A stretch of 64,000 nt of DNA from Mycolicibacterium rutilum (GTDB taxonomy: Bacteria > Actinomycetota > Actinomycetes > Mycobacteriales > Mycobacteriaceae), in the NCBI RefSeq assembly GCF_900108565.1, contig NZ_LT629971.1, positions 620,001-684,000 of the forward strand, given 5' to 3'. Below are positions 53,205-60,606 of the stretch, piece after piece (within the stretch, counting starts at the first letter, position 1; every line of letters starts with the position of its first letter). Under the pieces are notes generated by a model, which saw nothing but the letters and a program-made list of their open reading frames with translations, was not told the DNA's origin and ran no database searches. A program made the translations under genes and the position numbers.

Positions 53205-53678
53205 TCAGTCCTGCGCGCCCCCGAATCCGGGACCGGGTTCGGGGGTTACATTGCGAGCGTTGAGTTCCTGATTGCAGTTGCTGCAGAGCAGGCGAGCTTC
53301 GACGATCTGCCCGCATGACTGATGCCGCAACACCAATGGCGGGCCCTCCGGAACCGGCAGATGTTTGTCGCCCCACTGCATCAGTGTCACGACCGCTGGG
53401 AACAGGTCGCGTCCCGAGTCCGTGAGTCGGTATTCGAAGCGCTCCGGATCCTGTGCGTAAGGCACCCGGACCAGCAAGCCGTTGTCGACCAGTGACCGCA
53501 GTCGCGCCGCCAGGGTCGGCCGGGGGATGTTGAGGTTGCGCACGAGCTGACCGAATCGTCGCACTCCCAGGAAGATCTCGCGAAGAATCACGAAGGTCCA
53601 CCGCTCCCCGACCAGCGCCAGCGTGCGCTCGACGGATTCCACCTCGAAGCGGTGGGACAGATCTTCGGGACCGGTCAT
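53205..53678 (-). CDS. HxlR family winged-helix transcriptional regulator
   Basis: The 157-residue product from the ATG at 53678 has the HxlR winged helix: ERTLALVGERWTFVILREIFLGVRRFGQLVRNLNIPRPTLAARLRSLVDNGLL and a C-terminal extension with CGQIVEARLLCSNC, a pair of Cys motifs that may bind zinc or sense redox. It is convergent with the LLM pseudogene. The palindrome GGTTCACTCAATGAACC lies 18-34 bp upstream of its start and matches the two sites in front of the 51061 gene, so self-regulation and control of that operon are likely. Confidence 0.88.
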   Translation of the reverse strand: MTGPEDLSHRFEVESVERTLALVGERWTFVILREIFLGVRRFGQLVRNLNIPRPTLAARLRSLVDNGLLVRVPYAQDPERFEYRLTDSGRDLFPAVVTLMQWGDKHLPVPEGPPLVLRHQSCGQIVEARLLCSNCNQELNARNVTPEPGPGFGGAQD

Positions 53679-53695
53679 GACCCCACCACTGTATC

Positions 53696-53712
53696 GGTTC
53701 ACTCAATGAACC
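53696..53712. promoter_or_regulatory. operator GGTTCA-N5-TGAACC upstream of the HxlR gene
   Basis: Perfect 6-bp arms around CTCAA. It has the same arms and the same spacing as sites at 50989-51005, and a near match at 51006-51022. Confidence 0.7.
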
Positions 53713-53732
53713 AGAACGCTGCCTGCGGCGCC

Positions 53733-54572
53733 TCACGCCACGACGCGGCGCGGCGGTGACCCCTGGGCGGCAGACAATCTCTGCAGCGCCGAGCACGATG
53801 ACGTACCCGGCCGCGCGTGATAGATCACCAGCGCAAGTCCGTGGGCGCCGGCGATGTGCAGTTTCTCCGCGAACAGCTCGAGCAGCCCGATCTCGGGGTG
53901 ACGCAACCGGATCGGACTCATCGGCGCCGGTTCGACCTCGGCGCGCGACCACAGCTGACGGAACTTCTCACTGCTGTCCATCAGCTCGCGGATGAGTTGC
54001 GCCGGCCGCTCGGCGGTGACGTCACCCCCGATCGAGAGGCGAAGCTGCGCAACACAATTGGCGGTCGCGCGGTCCCAGTCGACGAACATCGCCCGGTCGT
54101 ACGGGTGAGTGAAGATCGCGCGGATACGGTTCTCACCCACCCGCAGATTCGGCGAGAGCTTGCCGGCGAGTCGATTCGCCGCCAGCACGTCGGTGTACCT
54201 GTTCTGGATGATCGCGGGCACGCTGAGAGTGTCGATCAGGAGCCGACTGCCGTCCGGGACGCACGGACTGCCCTCGCCGGGGCGCGATCTCCTCGGATTG
54301 GCCAGATCGAGCAGATGACAGGTTTCCAGCTCGTCGAGGCCGAGCGCGCGGGCGAGGGCTTCGCATACGGCGGGCGACGGCGTGCGGACCCGGCCCTGTT
54401 CGAGGCGGCTGTAGTACTCGACGCTGATATTGGCGCGGGCGGCCACCTCCTCGCGGCGCAGGCCGGGAACGCGGCGCTGTCCGGCGCCCAGGAGTCCGAT
54501 CTCCTCGGGCCGGCGCCGAGCGCGCTGGTGGCGAAGGAACTGGGCGAGCGGGCTTGTAGACACGGGCGACAC
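53733..54572 (-). CDS. XRE family helix-turn-helix regulator with MmyB-like ligand domain
   Basis: The likely GTG start at 54572 gives 279 residues (the frame stays open to 54695, but the upstream part has no family sequence). The HTH is LAQFLRHQRARRRPEEIG, RVPGLRREEVAARANISVEYYSRLEQGR; the C-terminal MmyB domain includes LSVPAIIQNRYTDVLAANRLA and ALVIYHARPG. It has the same class and layout as 47300-48139. Ligand unknown. It lies downstream of the PPE-like gene on the same strand. Confidence 0.88.
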   Translation of the reverse strand: MSPVSTSPLAQFLRHQRARRRPEEIGLLGAGQRRVPGLRREEVAARANISVEYYSRLEQGRVRTPSPAVCEALARALGLDELETCHLLDLANPRRSRPGEGSPCVPDGSRLLIDTLSVPAIIQNRYTDVLAANRLAGKLSPNLRVGENRIRAIFTHPYDRAMFVDWDRATANCVAQLRLSIGGDVTAERPAQLIRELMDSSEKFRQLWSRAEVEPAPMSPIRLRHPEIGLLELFAEKLHIAGAHGLALVIYHARPGTSSCSALQRLSAAQGSPPRRVVA

Positions 54573-54613
54573 GCCTACTTCAACGTTTCCTCGACGGATA
54601 GGGTTCAATTTTC

Positions 54614-55051
54614 TTACTTGCACCCTGCGCCGCCGGGCGGCTGGGGTGTCCGCCAGGGTCGCGTGACCACATCGCACGCGTACCGGTACTCGCACATCAC
54701 CTGGGTGGCGTGGCGGTCATCGGCCTCCGACCCCTCCGCTGATCCGGCGGGCAGGGCGAGCACCGCGACGCTGTGCGCGATCGATGCGCGCTCGGCGCGA
54801 TGCGCGGTCGCGGCCGCGCAGAGGCTGATCTCGCGCAGCCATCGACTGAATCTCTCGAGCGTGAGGGCCGTGGCGTCGGCGCCCGTTCTGGCCAGCGAAC
54901 GCATCAGTTCCGCGACAGCGGCGTCATAGTCGTCGGCCACACTCGCCATCTCGTCGGCGATCAGGTCCCACGCCGCGCAGGCCCTGGCGAGCGATCCCGG
55001 GCCCTGCCCTCGGGTGAGATCGCGGACCACCTGGCTGCACCTCACTTTCAC
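54614..55051 (-). CDS. PPE-like small protein
   Basis: The 145-residue product has a helical region resembling a PPE domain: GPGSLARACAAWDLIADEM, YDAAVAELMRSL, and FSRWLREISLCAAATAHRAERAS, then a short Asp/Glu and Tyr-containing tail (CEYRYACDVV). The order A-W-x-x-(I/L)-A-x-E-(M/L)...W(L/M) is that of PPE helices. It starts by overlapping the stop of the PE-like gene by four bases (ATGA), the usual PE-PPE pairing. There is no type VII machinery nearby. The call is from pattern only. Confidence 0.5.
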   Translation of the reverse strand: MKVRCSQVVRDLTRGQGPGSLARACAAWDLIADEMASVADDYDAAVAELMRSLARTGADATALTLERFSRWLREISLCAAATAHRAERASIAHSVAVLALPAGSAEGSEADDRHATQVMCEYRYACDVVTRPWRTPQPPGGAGCK

Positions 55052-55293
55052 CGCTCCTCAACACCCATGGCGCGCAGTGCAGAAGCGAGCAGCCGGATCT
55101 CGTCGGCACCGCGGTCCACCGACCGAATGAACTCCTCGGCCCTGCGATTCAGGGCGCCGGCGACCCGACGGGAAACGTCGTCGCCACCGGCCGCCGAGAC
55201 CGACAGGTTGGCGTCCTCGCGTCGCATCAGAGACACGATGCGTTCCGCAATCGCCTCGAGTTGCACAGCGACGGCGGCGGAATCACTGCTCAC
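55048..55293 (-). CDS. PE/EspC-like small type VII substrate-like protein
   Basis: The 81-residue product starts at a GTG that overlaps the sigma factor stop (GTGA). Its helical pattern AVQLEAIAERIVSL, SVSAAGGDDVSRRVAGALNRRAEEFIRSVDRG, LLASALRAMG resembles the helical hairpin of PE and EspC proteins (A-A-G-x-D-x-V-S turn and the A-x-L at the end). No C-terminal YxxxD/E secretion motif is seen. It sits immediately ahead of the PPE-like gene. The assignment is tentative. Confidence 0.5.
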   Translation of the reverse strand: MSSDSAAVAVQLEAIAERIVSLMRREDANLSVSAAGGDDVSRRVAGALNRRAEEFIRSVDRGADEIRLLASALRAMGVEER

Positions 55294-55892
55294 GAGAGCT
55301 GCCCGATCTCACGACCGGCCGATTGCCCTGCCGGTGCGCACCCGAAAGACCGCCGCTGCAACAGATCACGCATCCGGCGGCGGGCACGGTGCAGACGCGA
55401 TGCCACGGTCCCGACCGGGATGCCGAGGATCGCGGCGATCTCCACGTTGCGGTACTCCAAGACGTGCGCATAGAACACGGTCAACTTGAGATCCTCCGGA
55501 AGCGACCGCACCGCGTTGGACACGTCGCCGGGCAGCGACTCAAGTGCATGCGTCTCCGCCGACCTCGCCTCAGGTCGAGAGGCTGCGGTTTCCGACTGGG
55601 TGACCATGAGCGCGACGTCGCCGGTCAGCCGAGTCGGCGGTCGCCGCTGTGCGCTGCGGTAATTGTCGACGAAGACGTTGGACATGATGCGGTGCAACCA
55701 GGCTCGGATGTTGCCGCCCGGCTCGAATGTCCGCAGCCCGACGTAGGCCTTGAGCATGGTCTCCTGCACCAGGTCCTCGGCGTCGGCGCGGCAGCCCGTC
55801 ATCACGTACGCGTTGGTGCGCAGGTACTCGAAATGGGGCATCACGTCGCGCACGAATTGTGCTTTGGCGTCCTCGCGGTGGGTCGGTTTCAT
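55290..55892 (-). CDS. ECF (extracytoplasmic function) sigma factor
   Basis: From the ATG at 55892 (GAGGA six bases upstream) the product has 200 residues: region 2 FVRDVMPHFEYLRTNAYVMTGCRADAEDLVQETMLKAYVGL, NIRAWLHRIMSNVFVDNYR, and region 4 LPEDLKLTVFYAHVLEYRNVEIAAILGIPVGTVASRLHRARRRMRDLL. The tail GAPAGQSAGREIG-type sequence carries a cysteine (GCAPAG). It heads the sigma/PE-like/PPE-like unit by overlapping starts. No anti-sigma gene is adjacent on the strand; the downstream genes may instead be its targets. Confidence 0.92.
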   Translation of the reverse strand: MKPTHREDAKAQFVRDVMPHFEYLRTNAYVMTGCRADAEDLVQETMLKAYVGLRTFEPGGNIRAWLHRIMSNVFVDNYRSAQRRPPTRLTGDVALMVTQSETAASRPEARSAETHALESLPGDVSNAVRSLPEDLKLTVFYAHVLEYRNVEIAAILGIPVGTVASRLHRARRRMRDLLQRRSFGCAPAGQSAGREIGQLS

Positions 55893-56188
55893 CGGAAGTC
55901 CTCGGTTCGGGCATGCGACGTGATTTACGCCTGCTCGGATGAACACCGCCGAAATCCAATATATTGCACGTTGCGCTGCGGCGCCGGCAATGGATCGCCG
56001 GCGGGCCACCCGGTTCATGGCTCGATCGTCACGGTTCGGAACCAGCCCAACCAGGTTCTCTGAGTGCCTGGACTGTGAGGAACGCCAGGTCAGACGGCCG
56101 CACTGTGAAATCGGTCACCCGACTGAAGCCGCCGAGCGCGTGGACCGTCTTCGTACGTGTAACAAGAATTTAACGCCCTGGAGACACC
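55893..56188. other. divergent intergenic region between sigma factor and 56189 gene
   Basis: No gene seen. It contains the palindrome GGTTC-G-GAACC at 56033-56043 and an A+T-rich stretch (CAATATATTG near 55967). A GGAAC-type -35 at correct distance from a GTT-type -10 was not found. Confidence 0.4.
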
Positions 56189-56623
56189 ATGACTTATCCG
56201 TCCGGTACGGCGAATCCGACCGTCGGCGCGCAGGTGGCGGCCCGGTTGTTCACCGGCCGCCTCGACCAACACCTCGCGGTAGGGGTGATTCCCCGCGCCG
56301 GCAGTGCGCTCGCCGTACACGCGCAGCGCCTGCAGTCCGATCGCGAGCGTCAAGCAGTCGCCCGGACGCTTCGCGCCGCTGTCGAGCAGGCCCGGTCGGG
56401 TCGTGCACCGGGTGGTTCGGTGGTGCCGGTGCACCGCCGCAACGTGAGGGCCGCGGCGGACGTGATCGAGGCGATCGCCCGGGTTCTACAGTCACCGCGA
56501 CGCGTCAACGTCATGGGCATGGCTCGGCTGCGCCGGGTGTTGTCCGACGGCCAGGGCCCGATGTATGACGGCAACCCGGGCGATCTCGTCGGCCGGCTCT
56601 CAGCAGCACTGGCGGCCCTGTGA
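56189..56623 (+). CDS. conserved hypothetical protein, unknown function
   Basis: The 144-residue protein MTYPSGTANPTVGAQVAARLFTGRLDQHLAVGV is Arg- and Ala-rich, predicted mostly helical, with no signal peptide and no Cys. GGAGA at a short distance supports the ATG. The stop shares one base with the ATG of a 54-residue reading frame (TGATG). It diverges from the sigma factor. I do not recognise a family. Confidence 0.55.
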   Translation: MTYPSGTANPTVGAQVAARLFTGRLDQHLAVGVIPRAGSALAVHAQRLQSDRERQAVARTLRAAVEQARSGRAPGGSVVPVHRRNVRAAADVIEAIARVLQSPRRVNVMGMARLRRVLSDGQGPMYDGNPGDLVGRLSAALAAL

Positions 56624-56787
56624 TGGTCGCCGTCCATCCCGGCACGGGGTTGATCCTGTTGCTGCGGCGCCGGTTTCGCAGACCCCGCGTGGACTGGCAG
56701 TCCGATCCCGTGGTCGATCCGATTCGACTGCGCTTTGCGCGCCGGCCCGTCTGGCCCTCACCGGGAGTGCTCGGCGACCGGCGCTGA
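56623..56787 (+). CDS. small basic protein, 54 residues
   Basis: The ATG at 56623 overlaps the TGA of the preceding gene by one base. The product MVAVHPGTGLILLLRRRFRRP... is Arg-rich (about a quarter Arg) with one short hydrophobic stretch, ILLL. It is below the length at which reading-frame evidence is strong; coupling to the previous gene is the main support. Function not recognised. Confidence 0.4.
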   Translation: MVAVHPGTGLILLLRRRFRRPRVDWQSDPVVDPIRLRFARRPVWPSPGVLGDRR

Positions 56788-56792
56788 GCCGG

Positions 56793-57113
56793 TCAGTGCG
56801 AGGGGACCTCGACGTCGGACATCAGCACGCGCACGCCGCCGGTGGACAACCGGGCCATGGCTTCGAAGAACGCGCCCGCTTCGGGAGTGGACACGGCGTC
56901 GACGGCGGTGGCGTAGTCCGGGTAGTACAGGTCGATCATCCGGTATGCCGGCGTGGGGCTGCCATCCTCTTTCGGCCAGACCTTCGACGCCTCCAGCCGC
57001 AGATATCCCGGAATGCGTCGCGCGGCCTCCAATTGCTCGGCCTCGTAGGCGGATTCGAACGCCGCGGGATCGGTCGGATTGTCATAGATGACGGTGATCT
57101 TCGTTTCGGACAT
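56793..57113 (-). CDS. EthD-domain protein
   Basis: The 106-residue product MSETKITVIYDNPTDPAAFESAYEAE has a ferredoxin-like ALPHA/beta pattern with IPGYLRLEASKVWPKED and YRMIDLYYPDYATAVDAVSTPEAGAFFEAM, matching the EthD family (dimeric ferredoxin-like fold), often paired with degradation enzymes. It lies directly downstream of the GntR gene (8 bp), on the same strand, and may share its operon. Function unknown. Confidence 0.7.
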   Translation of the reverse strand: MSETKITVIYDNPTDPAAFESAYEAEQLEAARRIPGYLRLEASKVWPKEDGSPTPAYRMIDLYYPDYATAVDAVSTPEAGAFFEAMARLSTGGVRVLMSDVEVPSH

Positions 57114-57121
57114 GAGCTTCC

Positions 57122-57781
57122 TTACTTCTCGAATTCGACCAGAGACGACAGTGTCTCCCAGTTCTGTTGTGTCGCTTCTGCTGCCGCGTCGGCATCGCCG
57201 CGACGGCAGCAGTCGATGATCTGTTTGTGCTGCGCGATCGATTGCCGGCCGGACAGCGACGAGAAGCGCAGGAACTCGAGCCTGCGCAGCACGGGGGTGA
57301 CCTGCTCGAGCACGGTGCGGATGGTTTCGTTGCGACTGGCCTCGACGGCCACACCGTGGAATTCGTCGTCGCTGCGCAGCGCGGCCTCGGCGTCACCGTC
57401 GGCGAACGCGGCGGCAAACTCCTTGTTGGCCTTCGTCATCGCCTTGATCTCGGCACTGCCCATCAGCGGCACCGCCGTGCGCACCGCGAGCGCGTGCATC
57501 GCGGCGGCCACCGCCTGGGCGTCGAGCACCGTCTTGCGCTCGATCGTCGACACCACTGTCGACCGGCCGGGGGTGGTGTGTACCAGCCCTGCCGCTTCGA
57601 GCCTTCCGATCGCCTCGCGGATGGGCGTGCGGCTGACGCCGAGCCACTGCTCGAGCTCGGCGTCGCGCAGCTTCTCGCCCGGTAGGAAAGTTCCGTTGAT
57701 GATGGCGTCGCGCAGGGACAGGTAGGCCTGCTCGCGCAGCAGCGATCGCTTGTGTCTACCGCTCTCCGTCGGAACCGGCAT
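57122..57781 (-). CDS. GntR family (FCD-domain) transcriptional regulator
   Basis: The 219-residue product has a winged-helix N-terminus LREQAYLSLRDAIINGTFLPGEKLRDAELEQWLGVSRTPIREAIGRLEAAGLV (residues about 14-65) and an FCD ligand domain with the metal-site His pattern (DDEFHGVAVEASRN, SIAQHKQIIDCCRRGD). FCD regulators bind organic acids and act as repressors. A CTTACA-N13-TGTAAG palindrome lies just upstream of its start. The EthD gene follows at 8 bp. Confidence 0.9.
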   Translation of the reverse strand: MPVPTESGRHKRSLLREQAYLSLRDAIINGTFLPGEKLRDAELEQWLGVSRTPIREAIGRLEAAGLVHTTPGRSTVVSTIERKTVLDAQAVAAAMHALAVRTAVPLMGSAEIKAMTKANKEFAAAFADGDAEAALRSDDEFHGVAVEASRNETIRTVLEQVTPVLRRLEFLRFSSLSGRQSIAQHKQIIDCCRRGDADAAAEATQQNWETLSSLVEFEK

Positions 57782-57795
57782 GCAAAATATCGTAT

Positions 57796-57820
57796 CTTAC
57801 AGTTAGCGCCGTTATGTAAG
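57796..57820. promoter_or_regulatory. inverted repeat CTTACA-N13-TGTAAG upstream of the GntR gene
   Basis: Perfect 6-bp arms, 15-39 bp upstream of the GntR ATG and overlapping the stop of the small membrane-protein gene. An autoregulatory operator is plausible. Confidence 0.4.
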
Positions 57821-58114
57821 TTTCTGGTAACCAAGCAGGAAGACCGCGGTCAAACACAGGCCGCACGCGATCACCACCGTCGGCATCAGGATCATCGCGT
57901 CGAGTTCGTCGTCGTCGAGCACGTCGCTGTCGAAACGGCCGAACAACACGCGGGCCACGCCGGTCCGGCGGAAGGTGTGCACCATGACGCGCACCGCCTT
58001 GGTCCCGCGCCGACGACCGATCAGGACACGGGAGGCCACGCCGACCAGAAAGGTCAGCACGCCGGCGGCCACCAGCAACCAGCCGACCGCGGTCTGCGAT
58101 AACGCCACGTCCAC
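57812..58114 (-). CDS. small membrane protein, unknown function
   Basis: The 100-residue product from a GTG start has a helix near residues 9-31 and one near residues 77-95 (PTVVIACGLCLTAVFLLGY) flanking a cytosolic segment rich in Arg. No family is recognised. It lies between the GntR gene and the LLM operon and is transcribed from the same strand as both. Confidence 0.55.
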   Translation of the reverse strand: MDVALSQTAVGWLLVAAGVLTFLVGVASRVLIGRRRGTKAVRVMVHTFRRTGVARVLFGRFDSDVLDDDELDAMILMPTVVIACGLCLTAVFLLGYQKLT

Positions 58115-58147
58115 CCCCGGTGGTCCTGCCCGACTCCGGACGCCAGC

Positions 58148-59488
58148 CTATAGGCGGAGGTGTTCTCTGAGCGTGTGGCCGGTGTACTCGGTGCGGAAAC
58201 TGCCACGCTCCTGCAGCAGGGGCACCACCTGGTCGACGAATTCGTCGAGCCCCCGCGGGGTGAGATGCGGAACAAGGATCAAACCGTCACACGCATCGGC
58301 CTGCACGTGCAGGTCGATCTCGTCGGCGACCTCGGCCGCGGTGCCGACGAACTGCTGTCTGCTGGTCACCGCGATGACCAGTTCACGGATGCTGAGGCGC
58401 TCAGCCTGTGCGCGTTCCCGCCACGCCGTCGCGAGTGCTTTGGGATCGCCGTGCCGGACGCGTCCCTGCGTCACCGTCGGGTCCTCGGCAGGCTCGACGT
58501 CGGGCAACGGTCCGTCGGGGTCGTATGCGGACAGATCACGCTGCCAGACCTGCTCGAGCATGGTGATCGCAGTCGGACCGCTGACCTGCTGCAGGCGGAT
58601 GTGACGCGCCCGGTCGACTGCCTCGGCGTGATTGTCGCCCAGCACGAAGGTGGCGGCCGGGAAGACCTTCAGCCGGTTAGGGTCCCGACCGAACGCCGCG
58701 GCGCGAGCCTTGACGTCCGCGTAGTACTGCTGGCCGGCTTCCAAGGCAGAGTGCAGGGTGAACAGTGCGTCGGCGTGCTCGGCGCCGAATGTCCGACCGT
58801 CGGCGGAGTCACCGGCCTGCAGCAGTACCGGGTGCCCCTGCGGTGCCGCCGGCAGTGTCGCCACGCCGCGCACGTCGAACTGCGGGCCGGTGTGCGCAAC
58901 ACTGCGGATCCGGTCCGGGTCGACGTAGACTCCGCGGGCCGGGTCGGCGATCACAGCTCCGGGAGCCCAGCTGTCCCAGAATTCGCGTGCAACCGTGATG
59001 AACTCCGCAGCACGGCGATAACGGTCCGCGTGATCCAGGAAGCCGCCGCGGCGGAAGTTTTCACCGGTGAATGAGTCCGATGACGTCACCATGTTCCAGC
59101 CGGCGCGCCCGTCGGACAGGTGGTCGAGGGTCGCGAATTGCCTTGCCACTTCGAATGGTTCGTTGAAGGTGGTGTTGATGGTGCCGACCAGTCCCAGCCG
59201 GTCGGTGACCGCCGCCAGCGCGGCCAGGACCGTGAAAGTGTCCGGCCGGCCTACTACGTCGAGGTCGTGGACTCGGCCGAGGTGTTCGCGCAACCGCAAG
59301 CCTTCGGCGAGGAAGAAGAAGTCAAACTTTCCGCGCTCGGCGGATTCGGCGAGGTGTCGAAACGAGGCGAACTCGATCTGGCTGCCCGAGTCCGGGTCCG
59401 ACCACACCGTGGTGTTGTTGACCCCCGGAAAGTGCGCGGCGAGGTGTATCTGTTTGCGTTCTCGTCCTTCTCGAACCCGCACCGTCAC
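58148..59488 (-). CDS. LLM class FMN-dependent monooxygenase (NtaA/SnaA/DszA/SoxA-type)
   Basis: The GTG at 59488, overlapping the stop of the previous gene (GTGA), gives 446 residues; a GTG at 59497 is also open. It has the long TIM barrel with insertions: KQIHLAAHFPGVNNTTVW, FDFFFLAEGLRLREHL, LSDGRAGWNMVTSS, NFRRGGFLDHADRYRRAAEF, PVLLQAGDSADGRTFGA and CDGLILVPHLTPRGLDEFVDQVVPLLQ. The family oxidises aminopolycarboxylates, aromatic sulfur compounds and similar molecules with reduced FMN. Last gene of the GNAT-LLM-LLM-LLM operon. Confidence 0.88.
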   Translation of the reverse strand: MTVRVREGRERKQIHLAAHFPGVNNTTVWSDPDSGSQIEFASFRHLAESAERGKFDFFFLAEGLRLREHLGRVHDLDVVGRPDTFTVLAALAAVTDRLGLVGTINTTFNEPFEVARQFATLDHLSDGRAGWNMVTSSDSFTGENFRRGGFLDHADRYRRAAEFITVAREFWDSWAPGAVIADPARGVYVDPDRIRSVAHTGPQFDVRGVATLPAAPQGHPVLLQAGDSADGRTFGAEHADALFTLHSALEAGQQYYADVKARAAAFGRDPNRLKVFPAATFVLGDNHAEAVDRARHIRLQQVSGPTAITMLEQVWQRDLSAYDPDGPLPDVEPAEDPTVTQGRVRHGDPKALATAWRERAQAERLSIRELVIAVTSRQQFVGTAAEVADEIDLHVQADACDGLILVPHLTPRGLDEFVDQVVPLLQERGSFRTEYTGHTLREHLRL

Positions 59489-60606
59489 AATCCCCACCTC
59501 TTGGCGATCAGTTCGTGCGAGCGCAGCCGGTCAACGTGCCGGTGACACACCGAGGTGATCACCAGCTCGTCGGCTGCGGTTGCCCTCTGCAGCGTCTGCA
59601 GCTTGTCCGCGACTTCCTCGGCATCGCCGACGAACTGGGTCGCGATGCGGTCGCGGACGACATCGAGCTGCGGCTCGGACAACGGCACCACGGCGTCCGG
59701 ATCCGGATACGGCGCCGCACCGTCGCCGGCCCGGATCGAGTACACCCAGTGGCCGTAGCTGGAAGCGAGATGATGTGCGGTCGCGCTGTCGTCGGCGACC
59801 ACGACGTCCGCCGACACCACGACGTAGGGTTCGGCGAGCATCGCCGACGGCCGAAAAGCCGCGCGGTAGGCGTCGACCGCGTCCAGCGCGGTGGCGGGCG
59901 TGATGTGATAGCTCGCCACGAACGGCAGACCCCGGGCGCCGGCGACCTGCGCGCTCTGGCCACGGCTGCTGCCGAAGATCCACGGCGTCAGCCCGCTGCC
60001 CTCGCCAGGCACCGCCCGCACGGGCACGCCGTCGACATGGTGTCGGCCGTTGACCAACTGCAGGATGTCGTCCACCTGCCGGTCGAAGTCCGGCGCGACG
60101 GCGTCCGGTTGCTGCAATACCGACGTCCGGGCGCGCAGTCGCGGATTGCGCATCAGCGCGCCGACGTCGAAAGCCGGCGGGATGACCACGCCGTCGCGGT
60201 CGCCCCACCGCGCCTCGGCCGTCGGCTCAGGCGGGGCGGTCCGCTCGGTGCCCTGCTGTGCGTCGCGGCGGCGCTGACCGGACCGACCGACCCCGAGGTC
60301 GATGCGGCCTGGATGCAGCGCCTCAAGTGTGCCGAAGCCTTCTGTAGCCGCGATCGCGGTGGTGAAGCCGAGCTGTACCGCCGCGGCGCCCACACGGATG
60401 CGTTCGGTGGCAGCGGCGATCTGGCCGATGAGCACAGCGGGTTGCGAACTTGCCACCGCAACGGAGTGGTGTTCGGCCACCCAGTACCGCTTGAAGCCCC
60501 ACCGTTCGGCGTGCTGCGCCAGGTCGATGGTATTGCGCAATGCCGTTGCAGCATCAGAACCTGCGCTGATCGGCGACAGGTCGAGTATCGACAGGGGGAC
60601 GGTCAT
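59485..60606 (-). CDS. LLM class flavin-dependent oxidoreductase (MsnO8-type)
   Basis: The 373-residue protein MTVPLSILDLSPISAGSDAATALRNTIDLAQHAERWGFKRYWVAEHHSVAV has the canonical short luciferase-like start. It contains ERIRVGAAAVQLGFTTAIAATEGFGTLEALHPGRIDLGVGRSG and LTPWIFGSSRGQSAQVAGARGLPF. This is the MsnO8-type single-chain pattern. The start overlaps the stop of the gene at 60603 (ATGA). Substrate unknown; shared operon implies a common pathway with the other two. Confidence 0.87.
   Translation of the reverse strand: MTVPLSILDLSPISAGSDAATALRNTIDLAQHAERWGFKRYWVAEHHSVAVASSQPAVLIGQIAAATERIRVGAAAVQLGFTTAIAATEGFGTLEALHPGRIDLGVGRSGQRRRDAQQGTERTAPPEPTAEARWGDRDGVVIPPAFDVGALMRNPRLRARTSVLQQPDAVAPDFDRQVDDILQLVNGRHHVDGVPVRAVPGEGSGLTPWIFGSSRGQSAQVAGARGLPFVASYHITPATALDAVDAYRAAFRPSAMLAEPYVVVSADVVVADDSATAHHLASSYGHWVYSIRAGDGAAPYPDPDAVVPLSEPQLDVVRDRIATQFVGDAEEVADKLQTLQRATAADELVITSVCHRHVDRLRSHELIAKRWGL

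Noticed and set aside
55893..56188. ECF-type promoter (GGAAC with GTT) in the sigma factor leader
   Set aside because: GGAACC occurs near 56038 but the only GTT in reach is 12 bases away instead of 16-17.
57796..57820. Intrinsic terminator for the small membrane-protein gene at 57812
   Set aside because: The inverted repeat lacks a T-run and sits just before the GntR start, so an operator is more likely.
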